In this document: positions 30,226 to 38,765 of the stretch, piece after piece
Position numbering within the stretch: the first letter of the stretch is position 1
How the letters are laid out: the number at the start of each line of letters is the position of its first letter
Origin: Actinokineospora fastidiosa
Lineage (GTDB): Bacteria > Actinomycetota > Actinomycetes > Mycobacteriales > Pseudonocardiaceae
Assembly (NCBI RefSeq): GCF_014648415.1
Contig: NZ_BMRB01000001.1
Span: 434,001-498,000, forward strand
Direction: 5' to 3'
DNA: 64,000 nucleotides
Program-made: the position numbers and the translations under genes
The notes under the pieces: generated by a model
What the model was told of the DNA's origin: nothing
What the model saw: the letters and a program-made list of their open reading frames with translations, nothing else
Databases searched by the model: none

Positions 30226-31863
30226 ATGTTGAGCACCATGCAGGACGGCAACCTGTCCATCGGAACGCTGCTGCGGCACGGATCGAGGGTCCACGCGGGC
30301 AGCACGGTCAGCACGTGGACCGGTGACGGCGCGCGCACCACGACCTTCGCCGAGATCGGCGCGGACGCCGCCCGGCTGGCCAACGCGCTGCGCGGCCTCG
30401 GCGTCACCGGGGACCAGCGGGTGGCGACGTTCATGTGGAACAACGCCGAGCACCAGACCGCCTACCTGGCCGTCCCCGCGATGGGCGCGGTCCTGCACAC
30501 CCTCAACCTGCGCCTGTTCCCCGACCAGCTGACCTACATCGCCAACCACGCCGAGGACAAGGTCGTCATCGTCGACGCGACCGTGGCCCCGCTGCTGGCG
30601 AAGGTCCTCCCCACGTTCCAGACCGTCGAGCACGTGATCGTCGCCAACGGCCCGAAGGACGCGCTGCAGGCCCCCGACGGCATCCAGGTGCACTCGTGGA
30701 CCGAGCTGCTGGCGGGTCAGTCCGCCGACTTCGACTGGCCGGACGTGGACGAGCGCGCCGCCGCGGCGATGTGCTACACCTCCGGCACCACGGGCAACCC
30801 CAAGGGCGTCGTCTACTCGCACCGGTCGATCTGGCTGCACTCGATGCAGGTCTGCATGAGCGACGGCCTGGGACTGTCCCCCGCCGACACCTCGCTGGTG
30901 ATCGTCCCGCAGTTCCACGCCATGTCCTGGGGCATGCCGTACGCGGCGTTCATGTGCGGGGCGTCGCTGGTCATGCCGGACCGGTTCCTGCAGCCCGAGC
31001 CGCTGCTGGCCATGATCGAGGCGCTCAAGCCCACGCACTCGGCCGCCGTGCCGACCATCTGGCAGGGCGTGCTGGCCGCGCTGGAGCAGAACCCGCGCGA
31101 CATCTCCAGCCTGCGCGAGGTCGTGGTCGGCGGCGCGGCGTGCCCGCCGTCGATGATGCACACCTTCGCGGAGAAGTACGGCGTGCACATCGTCCACGCC
31201 TGGGGCATGACCGAGACCTCGCCGCTGGGCTCGGTGTGCCGCCCGCCCGCGGGCCGCTCCGAGGAGGAGACCTGGCGCTACCGCTACACCCAGGGCCGCC
31301 TGCCCGCGGGCGTGCGCGCCCGGCTGGTCGGCGACGACGGCGCCGAGGTGCCGTGGGACGGCGTCAGCGTGGGCGAGCTGGAGGTCAGGGGCCCGTGGAT
31401 CACCGGGTCGTACTACCGCCTCGACGAGGACGGCGACGGGTCGGAGAAGTTCCACGACGGCTGGCTGCGCACCGGCGACGTCGGCACGCTGACCCCTGAC
31501 GGCTTCCTCACGCTGACCGACCGCTCCAAGGACATCATCAAGTCCGGCGGCGAGTGGATCTCGTCGGTGGAGCTGGAGAACCACGTGATGGCGCACCCGT
31601 CGGTCGCCGAGGCCGCGGTGATCGGCGTGCCGGACGCGAAGTGGGACGAGCGCCCGCTGGTCACCGTCGTGCTGCGGGAGGGAGCCAGCGCCACCCCCGA
31701 GGAGCTGCGCGGGTTCCTGGCCGACAAGGTCGCCAAGTGGCAGGTCCCGGAGAACTGGGCGTTCATCCCGGAGGTGCCCAAGACCAGCGTCGGCAAGTTC
31801 GACAAGAAGGTCCTGCGCGCCCAGCACGCCGAGGGCAGACTGGACGTCACGCACCTGGACTGA
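30226..31863 (+). CDS. fadD: Medium/long-chain fatty-acid-CoA ligase (AlkK-type FadD)
   Basis: 545 residues. AMP-forming ligase with P-loop CYTSGTTGNPKGVVYSHRS (about 182-200), PQFHAMSWGMPYAAFMCGASLVMP, WGMTETSPLGS (about 326), GWLRTGDVGTLTPDGFLTLTDRSKDIIKSGGEWISSVELE (about 410-450) and the catalytic Lys in VPKTSVGKFDKKVLR. The FHAMSWG and MTETSPLG forms are those of the AlkK/FadD3-like medium-to-long chain ligases. The start ATG 30226 has GGGAG 11 nt upstream; ATG 30238 is the alternative. An operator-like palindrome lies just upstream and a hairpin follows the gene. Confidence 0.92.
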   Translation: MLSTMQDGNLSIGTLLRHGSRVHAGSTVSTWTGDGARTTTFAEIGADAARLANALRGLGVTGDQRVATFMWNNAEHQTAYLAVPAMGAVLHTLNLRLFPDQLTYIANHAEDKVVIVDATVAPLLAKVLPTFQTVEHVIVANGPKDALQAPDGIQVHSWTELLAGQSADFDWPDVDERAAAAMCYTSGTTGNPKGVVYSHRSIWLHSMQVCMSDGLGLSPADTSLVIVPQFHAMSWGMPYAAFMCGASLVMPDRFLQPEPLLAMIEALKPTHSAAVPTIWQGVLAALEQNPRDISSLREVVVGGAACPPSMMHTFAEKYGVHIVHAWGMTETSPLGSVCRPPAGRSEEETWRYRYTQGRLPAGVRARLVGDDGAEVPWDGVSVGELEVRGPWITGSYYRLDEDGDGSEKFHDGWLRTGDVGTLTPDGFLTLTDRSKDIIKSGGEWISSVELENHVMAHPSVAEAAVIGVPDAKWDERPLVTVVLREGASATPEELRGFLADKVAKWQVPENWAFIPEVPKTSVGKFDKKVLRAQHAEGRLDVTHLD

Positions 31864-31872
31864 CGGCCCGCA

Positions 31873-31900
31873 GGCGCGGCCCGCGACCGCGGGCCGCGCC
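31873..31900 (+). terminator. Hairpin terminator after fadD
   Basis: GGCGCGGCCCGCG and CGCGGGCCGCGCC, 13-bp arms nearly touching, 10 bp past the stop. Confidence 0.6.
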
Positions 31901-31973
31901 GGAGCCGCCCCCGGCCCCGCGGCGCGATGGGTAGGGTCTGCGCTGACCCGGGCGAGCGAGGAGGTGACCGGGG

Positions 31974-32528
31974 CTGCCGACCGAATCGGGCAAACGCGCC
32001 CGCAAGCTGAACGCCACGTCCTATGTGGTGCTGGGGATGCTGTCGTACGCGCCCGCCACGAGCTACGAGCTCAAGCAGCGGGTGGGCATGACCATCGGCA
32101 ACTTCTGGGCGTTCGCCCACTCCCAGCTCTACGACGAGCCCGCCCGGCTGGCCGAGGACGGGCTGGTCACCGCGACCGTCGAGCAGGGCGGGCGGCGCAA
32201 GCGCACCTACTCGATCACCCCGGCGGGCCGCGACGCGCTGGCCGCGTGGCTGGCCACCGAGAGCCGCGAGCAGACCGAGGTCCGCGACATCGGCCTGCTC
32301 AAGCTGTTCTTCTCCACCATCGGCACGCCCGAGGACCTGCGCAGGCTCGCCCAGGACCGGTACGAGTCGCACAAGGCGCGGGCGGACAACTACCTCGCCC
32401 AGCACGAGCAGATCGTCGACCACGCCGACCGCTGGCAGGTCAAGACGCTGGAGCTGGGCATCCGCTTCGAGCGCACGGTCGAGGCCTTCTGGGCGGAGTT
32501 CATCGCCGAACTGGACGCCGAATCCTGA
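31974..32528 (+). CDS. PadR family transcriptional regulator with probable CTG start
   Basis: 184 residues if translation begins at CTG 31974. A stop codon lies at 31965-31967, and the first ATG/GTG in frame (32025) would delete the conserved RKLNATSYVVLGMLSYAPATSYELKQRV start of the winged helix. GAGGAGGTGA ends 6 nt before the CTG, an ideal ribosome site. The winged helix (about 14-90) includes FWAFAHSQLYDEPARLAEDGLV and RRKRTYSITPAGRDAL. The C-terminal helices (100-184) form the usual dimer arm. It lies between fadD and a gamma-glutamylcyclotransferase-like gene that begins 2 bp after its stop, so the last two are co-transcribed. Confidence 0.85.
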   Translation: MPTESGKRARKLNATSYVVLGMLSYAPATSYELKQRVGMTIGNFWAFAHSQLYDEPARLAEDGLVTATVEQGGRRKRTYSITPAGRDALAAWLATESREQTEVRDIGLLKLFFSTIGTPEDLRRLAQDRYESHKARADNYLAQHEQIVDHADRWQVKTLELGIRFERTVEAFWAEFIAELDAES

Positions 32529-32529
32529 C

Positions 32530-33561
32530 GTGTTCACCGACGCCGACTACCCCGCAGCGCCCTATCCGGGGACCCGTCCCCCGACCTCCTTCGTCCACAT
32601 CGACGGCCGCGGGTTCCCGCTCGCGCCGGACCCCACGGCGCTGTCCGGGTGGCGGGTCGGCGCCGATGACCTGGACGCCTGGCTGGCCGCGCGGTCGTGC
32701 CCGCCGCTGGCCGACCGCGTGCCGCTGCTGTCCTACGGGTCCAACGCCTGCCCGTCGAAGCTGACCTGGCTGCGCGCGGCGCACGGGCTGGGCGGGCCGG
32801 TCGTCGTGCTGCGCGCGCGTACGTCCGGGCTGTCCGCGGTGTGGGCCGCGGGGCTGCGCGTGGTGGACGACCAGCGCCCCGCGGTGCTGGCGGCCGCGCC
32901 CGACGCGGTCGAGGAGCACGCGCTGCTCATGGTCGCCGAGGAACAGCTGGCCGCGTTCGACAAGTGCGAGGGCCGGGGCGACCGCTACCACCTCGCGACC
33001 GTCGCCACCGGCACTGTGTCCACTGAGGATAGTGGAGCGTGGGACCGGGTGCTCGCCTACGCGGGCGCGCGGGAGATCCGGCGGCCGCTGCTGGTGCGCG
33101 GCGCGGCGGTGCCGTGCTCGGCGGTGTCGCAGGAGGACGCCGTCCACCTGGTCGGCACGCCCGCCGAGGACGACGGGCTGGCCGCGACCCCGGTGTCCGG
33201 GCCGCCGGACCCGCGCGACTTCCCCGGTTCGCTGTTCGTCTACGGCACGCTGCAGCCCGGCGCGGCCGCGTGGCACCTGATGGCCCCGCACGCCGACGGG
33301 CCCGCGCGGCCCGCGTCGCTCTCCGGCGCCTTGTACGACACCGGTTTCGGCTACCCCGCGCTGCTGCGCGGCGCGGGCTCGGTCGTGTCGGGCTGGTCGG
33401 TGCCGCTGCGCTCCGGCGCCGCGCTCGCCGCGCTGGACGAGTACGAGGGTCCGCAGTACGCGCGCGTGCGGGTCGTGTTGACCGACGGCTCGGTGGCGTG
33501 GACGTACGTGTGGCTGCGCCCCGTCTCCGGGATGCGCCTGCTCGACGGGCCGTGGCGGTGA
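32530..33561 (+). CDS. Double-domain gamma-glutamylcyclotransferase-like protein
   Basis: 343 residues. The C-terminal half (about 235-343) is a GGCT/AIG2-type domain: LFVYGTLQPGAAAWHLM, the GYPALLRGAG turn, and LAALDEYEGPQYARV with the acidic residue of the family. The N-terminal half contains a second, more divergent copy (VPLLSYGSNACPSKL, then FDKCEGRGDRYHLATV), so the protein seems to be a fused tandem. GGCT folds release 5-oxoproline from gamma-glutamyl compounds or act on gamma-glutamylamines, but substrate cannot be assigned. It starts GTG 2 bp after the padR stop codon. Confidence 0.7.
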   Translation: MFTDADYPAAPYPGTRPPTSFVHIDGRGFPLAPDPTALSGWRVGADDLDAWLAARSCPPLADRVPLLSYGSNACPSKLTWLRAAHGLGGPVVVLRARTSGLSAVWAAGLRVVDDQRPAVLAAAPDAVEEHALLMVAEEQLAAFDKCEGRGDRYHLATVATGTVSTEDSGAWDRVLAYAGAREIRRPLLVRGAAVPCSAVSQEDAVHLVGTPAEDDGLAATPVSGPPDPRDFPGSLFVYGTLQPGAAAWHLMAPHADGPARPASLSGALYDTGFGYPALLRGAGSVVSGWSVPLRSGAALAALDEYEGPQYARVRVVLTDGSVAWTYVWLRPVSGMRLLDGPWR

Positions 33562-33563
33562 GG

Positions 33564-33914
33564 TCAGCGGACCCGCTTCCTCGGCATGTCCGACGGCTTG
33601 GGACCGCGCGGGATCGGCACCGGCGCGGGTGCCTCGGGGAAGCCGTAGTAGCGGAACAGTTCGACGGCGTCGGAGAGCGGCGCCTGCGGCGCGTCCTTCA
33701 CCACCGACAGCCGCACGCCCACCCGCAGGCCCTCGGTGTCGTTCTGCGCGCCGCGCAGCGGGACGAAGGTCTCCTTGTGGCCGAACAGGCCCGTCCGCAC
33801 GGTGACCCATTCGGGTTCCCGGGTCACCCCATCGACGTACACCGTGCCCACGCGGCCGATGCGTTCGCCTTCCGGGTCGTAGACGTCGTGTCCGATGAGG
33901 TCCTGCGGCTTCAT
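33564..33914 (-). CDS. PRC-barrel domain protein
   Basis: 116 residues from ATG 33914. Residues 1-85 form a PRC-barrel (MKPQDLIGHDVYDPEGERIGRVGTVYVD, WVTVRTGLFGHKETFVPL), the small beta-barrel also found in RimM and photosynthetic reaction-centre H subunits. The tail is proline-rich and basic. In actinomycetes such proteins are abundant, often stress-associated, and of unknown function. Convergent with the cyclotransferase-like gene, 2 bp apart. No ribosome site is obvious before the ATG. Upstream extension of the frame overlaps ahpD on the other strand and is not credible. Confidence 0.85.
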   Translation of the reverse strand: MKPQDLIGHDVYDPEGERIGRVGTVYVDGVTREPEWVTVRTGLFGHKETFVPLRGAQNDTEGLRVGVRLSVVKDAPQAPLSDAVELFRYYGFPEAPAPVPIPRGPKPSDMPRKRVR

Positions 33915-34023
33915 GTGACCAAAATCGCCCCACCGGACGCCGTGGGCAACCGCGATCACCTGAACGTGGGACGCTTCACCCACCCGGGGATGCGGAAAAG
34001 CCCAGCATGCGAAGGATGACGCC

Positions 34024-34554
34024 ATGTCGCTCGACGCGCTCGCAGCCGCGCTCCCGGAGTACGCGGAGGACATCCGCCGCAACCTGCGCTCGGTGCTGGG
34101 CGACTCCCCGCTGACAGAGCAGCAGGCGTGGGGCGCCGCCCTGGCGTGCGCGGTGGCCTCGCGCGACCCCCGGGTGCTCGCCGAGATCGCCGACGAGGCG
34201 TCCGGGCGGCTGTCGGCCGAGGCCGTGACCGCAGCCAAGGCCGCCGCGTCGATCATGGCGATGAGCAACGTCTACTACCGCGCCAAGCACCTCATCGGCG
34301 ACGACGCCTACGCCGCGATGCCCGCGCGGCTGGCCATGCGGGTCACCGCGCGCCCCGGCGTCGACAAGCTCGACTTCGAGCTGTGGGCGCTGGCGGTCTC
34401 GGCGATCGGCGGCTGCGGGGCGTGCCTGGAGACGCACGAGAAGCGGCTGCGCGCCGCGGGCGTGCCCGCCGAGGCCGCGCACGAGGCGCTGCGCATCGCG
34501 GCCGTGGTCCACGCGGTCGCGGTGACCCTCGGGGCCGAGCGCGTGCTCAGCTGA
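34024..34554 (+). CDS. ahpD: Alkyl hydroperoxide reductase AhpD
   Basis: 176 residues, the standard AhpD length. All-helical alkylhydroperoxidase with redox pair Cys131-x-x-Cys134 in GGCGACLETHE and the proton-relay His138; the conserved upstream Glu lies in LDFELWALAVSAIGGCG. In mycobacteria AhpD re-reduces AhpC with lipoamide and has weak peroxidase activity itself. AhpC usually precedes it, but no ahpC is present in this window, which is unusual. The ATG has GAAGGATGACGCC upstream. Confidence 0.93.
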   Translation: MSLDALAAALPEYAEDIRRNLRSVLGDSPLTEQQAWGAALACAVASRDPRVLAEIADEASGRLSAEAVTAAKAAASIMAMSNVYYRAKHLIGDDAYAAMPARLAMRVTARPGVDKLDFELWALAVSAIGGCGACLETHEKRLRAAGVPAEAAHEALRIAAVVHAVAVTLGAERVLS

Positions 34555-34595
34555 TCGGATGACAAGGACCGGGTGAATGGTCCACTCTCTGCGTC

Positions 34596-34979
34596 ATGAC
34601 CTCCGACCCGCTGGACCAGATCACGCTCTCGCCCCGCCGGTTCGCCGCGGTCCTGGCGTCCCTGGCCCTGCTGCTCGGTCTGGTGCTGGCCATCGTCCCG
34701 GTGTGGGTGGCCGGGCCCGACCCCGGCAGGCCCGGATCGGTGAACTGCGGGAACGCCGTCGGCGGGGTGGAGACGGCGTGGATCGTCGAGGACCTCGGCC
34801 ACGACGTGCGGGTGGTGACCATCGAGTACATCGCCATCTGCGAGCAGGCCGTCGACGGGCGCGGGACCAAGGCGTCGCTGCTGTTCCTCGGCGGGCTGCT
34901 GGGGATCATCGGGCTGGGCGTCGTCCGACGACCAGCTTCCCCGGGTTCAGCACCCCCGTCGGGTCCAGCTCCCGCTTGA
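34596..34979 (+). CDS. Small membrane protein of unknown function
   Basis: 127 residues with two hydrophobic segments (FAAVLASLALLLGLVLAIVPVWVA at about 16-39 and ASLLFLGGLLGIIGLGVV at about 93-110). Between them is an extracellular-type loop holding two cysteines (VNCGNA and AICEQAV) that could form a disulfide. The Pro/Ala-rich tail overlaps the 3' end of the convergent flavoprotein gene by 74 bp. No family recognised; moderate confidence that it is translated, based on signal/anchor layout and codon use. Confidence 0.55.
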   Translation: MTSDPLDQITLSPRRFAAVLASLALLLGLVLAIVPVWVAGPDPGRPGSVNCGNAVGGVETAWIVEDLGHDVRVVTIEYIAICEQAVDGRGTKASLLFLGGLLGIIGLGVVRRPASPGSAPPSGPAPA

Positions 34980-36546
34980 CCGAGGCCAGCACGTCCACGC
35001 CGAGCCCGCCGATCTCCTCGGCCAGGTAAGGGGCGTGGTCAACGCCGACGGCGTGGTGGTGGCTGATGGTGCCCAGGCCGGTGATGGCCTCGCAGGCCGC
35101 GCGCTTGGCGTCGGTCCACTGGGCGACCGGGTCGTCGGAGCGCGGGACCAGGACGGTGAAGTACAGCGACGCGCCGGTCTCGTAGCTGTGGGAGATGTGG
35201 CAGGCCACGATCGGCCTGCGCCCGGCCGTGGTGAGGGAGTCGAGCAGGGCGGTGCGGACCGCTGCGCGCAGGGCGTCGAGGCGCGACCAGTGGGTCGCGG
35301 TCTCCAGGGTCTCGACGCACACGCCCGCGTCCATCAGGGCGTCGCGCTGGCGGGGCCCGGCGAAGCGGCCGTGCCGCCACGCCTCGCCAGCAGCCGTCCC
35401 GAGGGAGACATAGCCGCTGAGCAGGCGCAGGGTGGCCCGGCGGCGGGCGGCGAGGTCGGCTTTGTCGCGGCCCTCCCAGCCGAGGACGAGCAGGCAGGGC
35501 TCGACGACGCCGCGCGCCCTGAGGTAGCGGCGCAGCGCGGTGATCTTCCACCCGCCCTTGAGGGTGAAGCCGACCTCGGTCTCCTGCGGGTCGGACAGGC
35601 GCACCACCGAGCACCGGCCGCCGTCCTGCGCCAGCGCGCGGACGGCCGCGACGCCCGCCGCCCAGCCGTCGAACACCAGGCCCTCGTAGCGCTGGGCCTT
35701 CGGGATCGGCCGCACGCGCAGGGCGACCTCGGTGATCACGCCGAATGCGCCCTCGCTGCCGACCACGAGCTGCTTGAGGTCCGGCCCGGCCGCGGACGCG
35801 GGCGCGACGCCGAGCCGCCACTCGCCGCGCGGGGTGGCCACGCGCACGCCCTCGACCATGGCCTCGAAGCGGCCGTACCCGGCGCTGGCCTGGCCGGACG
35901 AGCGGGTCGCGGCGAACCCGCCGACGGTGGCGCGCTCGAAGGACTGCGGGAAGTGGCCGAGGGTGTAGCCGTGCGCGGCCAGCATCCGCTCGGCGTCAGG
36001 GGCGACGACGCCCGCCTGCAGCACGGCGATGCGGGAGACCGGGTCGACCGAGACCAGCCGGTCGAGGCGGGCCAGGTCGAGCGCGATCACCGCTGCCTTG
36101 TCCCCGCGCAGCGCCTTGACCCCGCCGACGACGGAGGTGCCGCCGCCGAAGGGGACCACGGCGATGTCGTGCTCCACACAGGACTCGATGACGCGCTGGA
36201 CCGCGTCGGGGTCGGCGGGCTCGACGACGGCGTCCGGCACATCGATCCGGCCGCCCCTGTGCGCAAGGAGGTCCAGATAGGACAGTCCCCCCGAGCGGCC
36301 GAGCCGGGTCCGCGCGTCGGCGCGGACGTGCTCGTCGCCCACGATCGCGGCCAGCGCCGCGCGCGCGTCGCCGGGCAGCGCGGACTCCGGCACGTCAGGA
36401 TGGACCACGGGCGTGCGGACGTCGCGCAGCCCGGTGCGCTCGCGCAGCCAGCCCGCGGCGTGCGCCGGAAGCCGTGCGTCCGCGGCGCCCGCGGGCGTCC
36501 AGGTGGCGCGGGCGTAGGGGTCGAGGTGGTCCGCAACGGGGGTCAC
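34906..36546 (-). CDS. FAD-binding oxidase, alkyl-DHAP synthase-like (Rv2251-type)
   Basis: 546 residues, GTG start. FAD_binding_4 domain with the pyrophosphate motif VVPFGGGTSVVGG (about 130), HFPQSFERATVGGFAATRSSGQASAGYGRFE and GSEGAFGVITEVALRVRP. The C-terminal cap has the HHH motif (GTISHHHAVGVDHAPYL), which in alkylglycerone-phosphate synthase is catalytic. The protein ends LDPTGVLNPGKLV. It is divergent from tetR-glpD exactly as Rv2251 is from Rv2250c-Rv2249c in Mycobacterium tuberculosis, suggesting a conserved glycerol-ether or glycerophosphate role (inference). Only 17 bp separate the divergent start codons. Confidence 0.85.
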   Translation of the reverse strand: MTPVADHLDPYARATWTPAGAADARLPAHAAGWLRERTGLRDVRTPVVHPDVPESALPGDARAALAAIVGDEHVRADARTRLGRSGGLSYLDLLAHRGGRIDVPDAVVEPADPDAVQRVIESCVEHDIAVVPFGGGTSVVGGVKALRGDKAAVIALDLARLDRLVSVDPVSRIAVLQAGVVAPDAERMLAAHGYTLGHFPQSFERATVGGFAATRSSGQASAGYGRFEAMVEGVRVATPRGEWRLGVAPASAAGPDLKQLVVGSEGAFGVITEVALRVRPIPKAQRYEGLVFDGWAAGVAAVRALAQDGGRCSVVRLSDPQETEVGFTLKGGWKITALRRYLRARGVVEPCLLVLGWEGRDKADLAARRRATLRLLSGYVSLGTAAGEAWRHGRFAGPRQRDALMDAGVCVETLETATHWSRLDALRAAVRTALLDSLTTAGRRPIVACHISHSYETGASLYFTVLVPRSDDPVAQWTDAKRAACEAITGLGTISHHHAVGVDHAPYLAEEIGGLGVDVLASVKRELDPTGVLNPGKLVVGRRPAR

Positions 36547-36554
36547 GCGCTAGA

Positions 36555-36583
36555 GTGTGACACATGAACGCGAAACGTCACAC
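36555..36583. promoter_or_regulatory. Operator across the divergent start codons of flavoprotein and tetR
   Basis: GTGTGAC and GTCACAC half-sites (7 bp each) with a 15-bp gap, so their centres are 22 bp (two turns) apart. The site covers the tetR ATG and lies 9 bp before the flavoprotein GTG. Probable TetR autorepression and control of both directions. TAGAGT at 36551-36556 is 7 nt before the tetR ATG, as for a leaderless -10. Confidence 0.6.
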
Positions 36584-37172
36584 CCCGCCTGCGACCAGGG
36601 TGGACGACCGCGTGCTGCTCGACGCCGCGAAGGACTGCGTCCTCGCCCAAGGCGTCCGCCGCACGACGCTGACCGACGTCGCCCGGCGCGCCCGGGTCAG
36701 CCGCATGACCCTGTATCGCCGCTACCCCGACGTGCGTTCCCTCCTCGCGGCCCTGATGACCCGCGAGTTCGGCGACCTGCTCACCCGCGCGGCCGCCTCG
36801 GTCATCGAGGGTCCGACCGCGCGCGACCGCCTCGTGCGGGGCGCGGTGGCGGGCGTCCGCGCGATCACCGCCGACCCGCTGATGCGCACGGTCCTCGACC
36901 GCGACGGCGCGCTCGTGCTGCCCTACATCGTCGAGCGGTTGGGCAGCACGCAGAAGATCGCCGAGGCGTACCTGGTCAGCCAGCTCACCGCGGGCCACGC
37001 CGACGGGTCCATCCGGCGGGCGGACACCGCGGTCCAGGCCCGCGCCCTGCTGCTGACCGTCCAGTCGTTCGTGCTGTCGTTCGGCCCGGCCACCGCGGAC
37101 GTCCCCGCCGACGACCTGCTGACCGAGTTGACCCACCTGCTCGACGCCGTCCTGCGTCCGGAGTCGCCATGA
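36564..37172 (+). CDS. TetR family transcriptional regulator (Rv2250c-type)
   Basis: 202 residues. N-terminal TetR helix-turn-helix (LLDAAKDCVLAQGVRRTTLTDVARRARVSRMTLYRRYPDVRSLLAALM) at about 18-66; ligand domain to the end. It overlaps glpD by 4 bp (ATGA). There is no ribosome site before its ATG. With TAGAGT 7 nt upstream the transcript is probably leaderless. It should repress itself, glpD and the divergent flavoprotein through the palindrome on its start codon. Confidence 0.9.
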   Translation: MNAKRHTPPATRVDDRVLLDAAKDCVLAQGVRRTTLTDVARRARVSRMTLYRRYPDVRSLLAALMTREFGDLLTRAAASVIEGPTARDRLVRGAVAGVRAITADPLMRTVLDRDGALVLPYIVERLGSTQKIAEAYLVSQLTAGHADGSIRRADTAVQARALLLTVQSFVLSFGPATADVPADDLLTELTHLLDAVLRPESP

Positions 37173-38704
37173 GGAGCACGGCCCTGAACGCCAGCAGGCG
37201 CGCCGACGACCTGGCCGCGCTCGCGGGCGAGACCGTCGACGTGCTCGTCGTCGGGGGCGGGATCACCGGCGCGGGCGCGGCCCTCGACGCGGCGGCGCGC
37301 GGGCTCAGCGTGGCCCTGATCGAGGCCCGCGACCTGGCGTTCGGCACGTCGCGGTGGTCGAGCAAGCTGATCCACGGCGGCCTGCGCTACCTCGCCAGGG
37401 GCGACGTCGGCCTGGCCAGGGAGAGCGCCGCCGAGCGGCACGTCCTGCTCACCCGGACCGCCCCGCACCTCACCAGGGCGCTGCCGCAGCTGGTGCCGCT
37501 GACCCCCGGCGTGTCCCCGCAGGCGGCGGCGCTGACGTACGCGGGCCTGACCGCGGGCGACGGCCTCCGCCGGTTCGCGGGCACCCCGTCGGACGTCCTG
37601 CCCCGCCCCCGGCGGGTGTCGGCGCCGGAGGCCAGCGTCCTCGCCCCCGGCCTGCGCCACCAGGGCCTCCGCGGCGGCCTGCTGTCCTTCGACGGCCAGG
37701 TGATCGACGACGCCCGCCTGGTCGTCGCCCTCGCCCGCACCGCGGCGGGCCGGGGCGCGCGCATCCTGACCAGGGTCCGCGCCCTCATGCTCGACGGCCA
37801 CGGCGCCCAGGTCCTGGACGAGGTGACCGGCCACGAGATCCACCTCCGGGCCCGAGCCGTCATCAACGCGACGGGCGTGTGGGCGGGCGACCTGGTGGAC
37901 GAGGTCCGCCTCCGCCCCTCCCTCGGCTCCCATCTGGTGCTGGACGGCGCGGACCTGGGCATCGGCGGCACGGCCCTCACCATCCCCGTCCCGGACCGCT
38001 TCGGCAGCTTCGTCCTCCTCCTGCCCCAGCCGGACGGACGTGTGTACCTGGGCCTGACGGATGTCCCCGTGGACGACATCCCCGACGTCCCGACGGTCCC
38101 GGAGTCCGATGTGGACTTCCTGCTGGAGGTGGCCGGGACCGTGTTGTCCCGCCCCCTGAGCCGCTTGGACGTCATCGGCTCGTTCGCGGGCCTGCGCCCC
38201 CTGCTGTCGAACCCCGGCGAACACACCTCAGACCTCTCCCGCCACCACGCGGTACTGGTGGCGAAGAACGGCGTGATCACGGTCGTGGGCGGCAAACTGA
38301 CGACGTACCGCAAGATGGCCGCAGACGCGGTCGACATGGCGATCCGCAAGGCAGGGATGGCCCCCAGCCGCACTCAGACCCGAGACATCCCCCTGGTAGG
38401 CGCGGCCCCCCGCCGCTATCTGTCCACACTGGAAGCCCCCCAGTGGCTGATATCCCGCTATGGCACAGAAGCGACGACAATCCACGCGATGGCCCAACTA
38501 GACCCAGACCTGGCAAAGCCAGTAACCCCCACCAGCCCCATCACCGCAGCAGAAGTCGTCTGGTCAGTACGCACAGAAGGCGCCCTGACCCCAGACGACG
38601 TCCTGGACCGCCGAACCAGAATCGGCCTAGTCCCCACAGACAGAGCAGAAGCCGAACCAGCAGTAGCAGACCTGGTTGAACGAGCCCTAGAGGGCCTGCA
38701 CTAA
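37169..38704 (+). CDS. glpD: FAD-dependent glycerol-3-phosphate dehydrogenase
   Basis: 511 residues. Oxidises sn-glycerol-3-phosphate to dihydroxyacetone phosphate and passes electrons to quinone at the membrane. Dinucleotide-binding VDVLVVGGGITGAGAALDAAARGLSVALIEARDLAFGTS at about 17-55, the substrate-site SSKLIHGGLRYL, FDGQVIDDARLVVALA, VINATGVWAGD and GLRPLLS, and the closing VVGGKLTTYRKMAADAVD. The C-terminal DAO_C part is present. The ATG overlaps the tetR stop. Codon use changes in the last 500 bp: A-ending codons (GCA, GTA, CAA, ACA) become frequent, unlike the rest of the gene. Confidence 0.93.
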   Translation: MRSTALNASRRADDLAALAGETVDVLVVGGGITGAGAALDAAARGLSVALIEARDLAFGTSRWSSKLIHGGLRYLARGDVGLARESAAERHVLLTRTAPHLTRALPQLVPLTPGVSPQAAALTYAGLTAGDGLRRFAGTPSDVLPRPRRVSAPEASVLAPGLRHQGLRGGLLSFDGQVIDDARLVVALARTAAGRGARILTRVRALMLDGHGAQVLDEVTGHEIHLRARAVINATGVWAGDLVDEVRLRPSLGSHLVLDGADLGIGGTALTIPVPDRFGSFVLLLPQPDGRVYLGLTDVPVDDIPDVPTVPESDVDFLLEVAGTVLSRPLSRLDVIGSFAGLRPLLSNPGEHTSDLSRHHAVLVAKNGVITVVGGKLTTYRKMAADAVDMAIRKAGMAPSRTQTRDIPLVGAAPRRYLSTLEAPQWLISRYGTEATTIHAMAQLDPDLAKPVTPTSPITAAEVVWSVRTEGALTPDDVLDRRTRIGLVPTDRAEAEPAVADLVERALEGLH

Positions 38705-38765
38705 CAACACCAGCACCATCCCGCACCATCGCAACCACCCACAAACGCAACACGCCCCAGACAAC

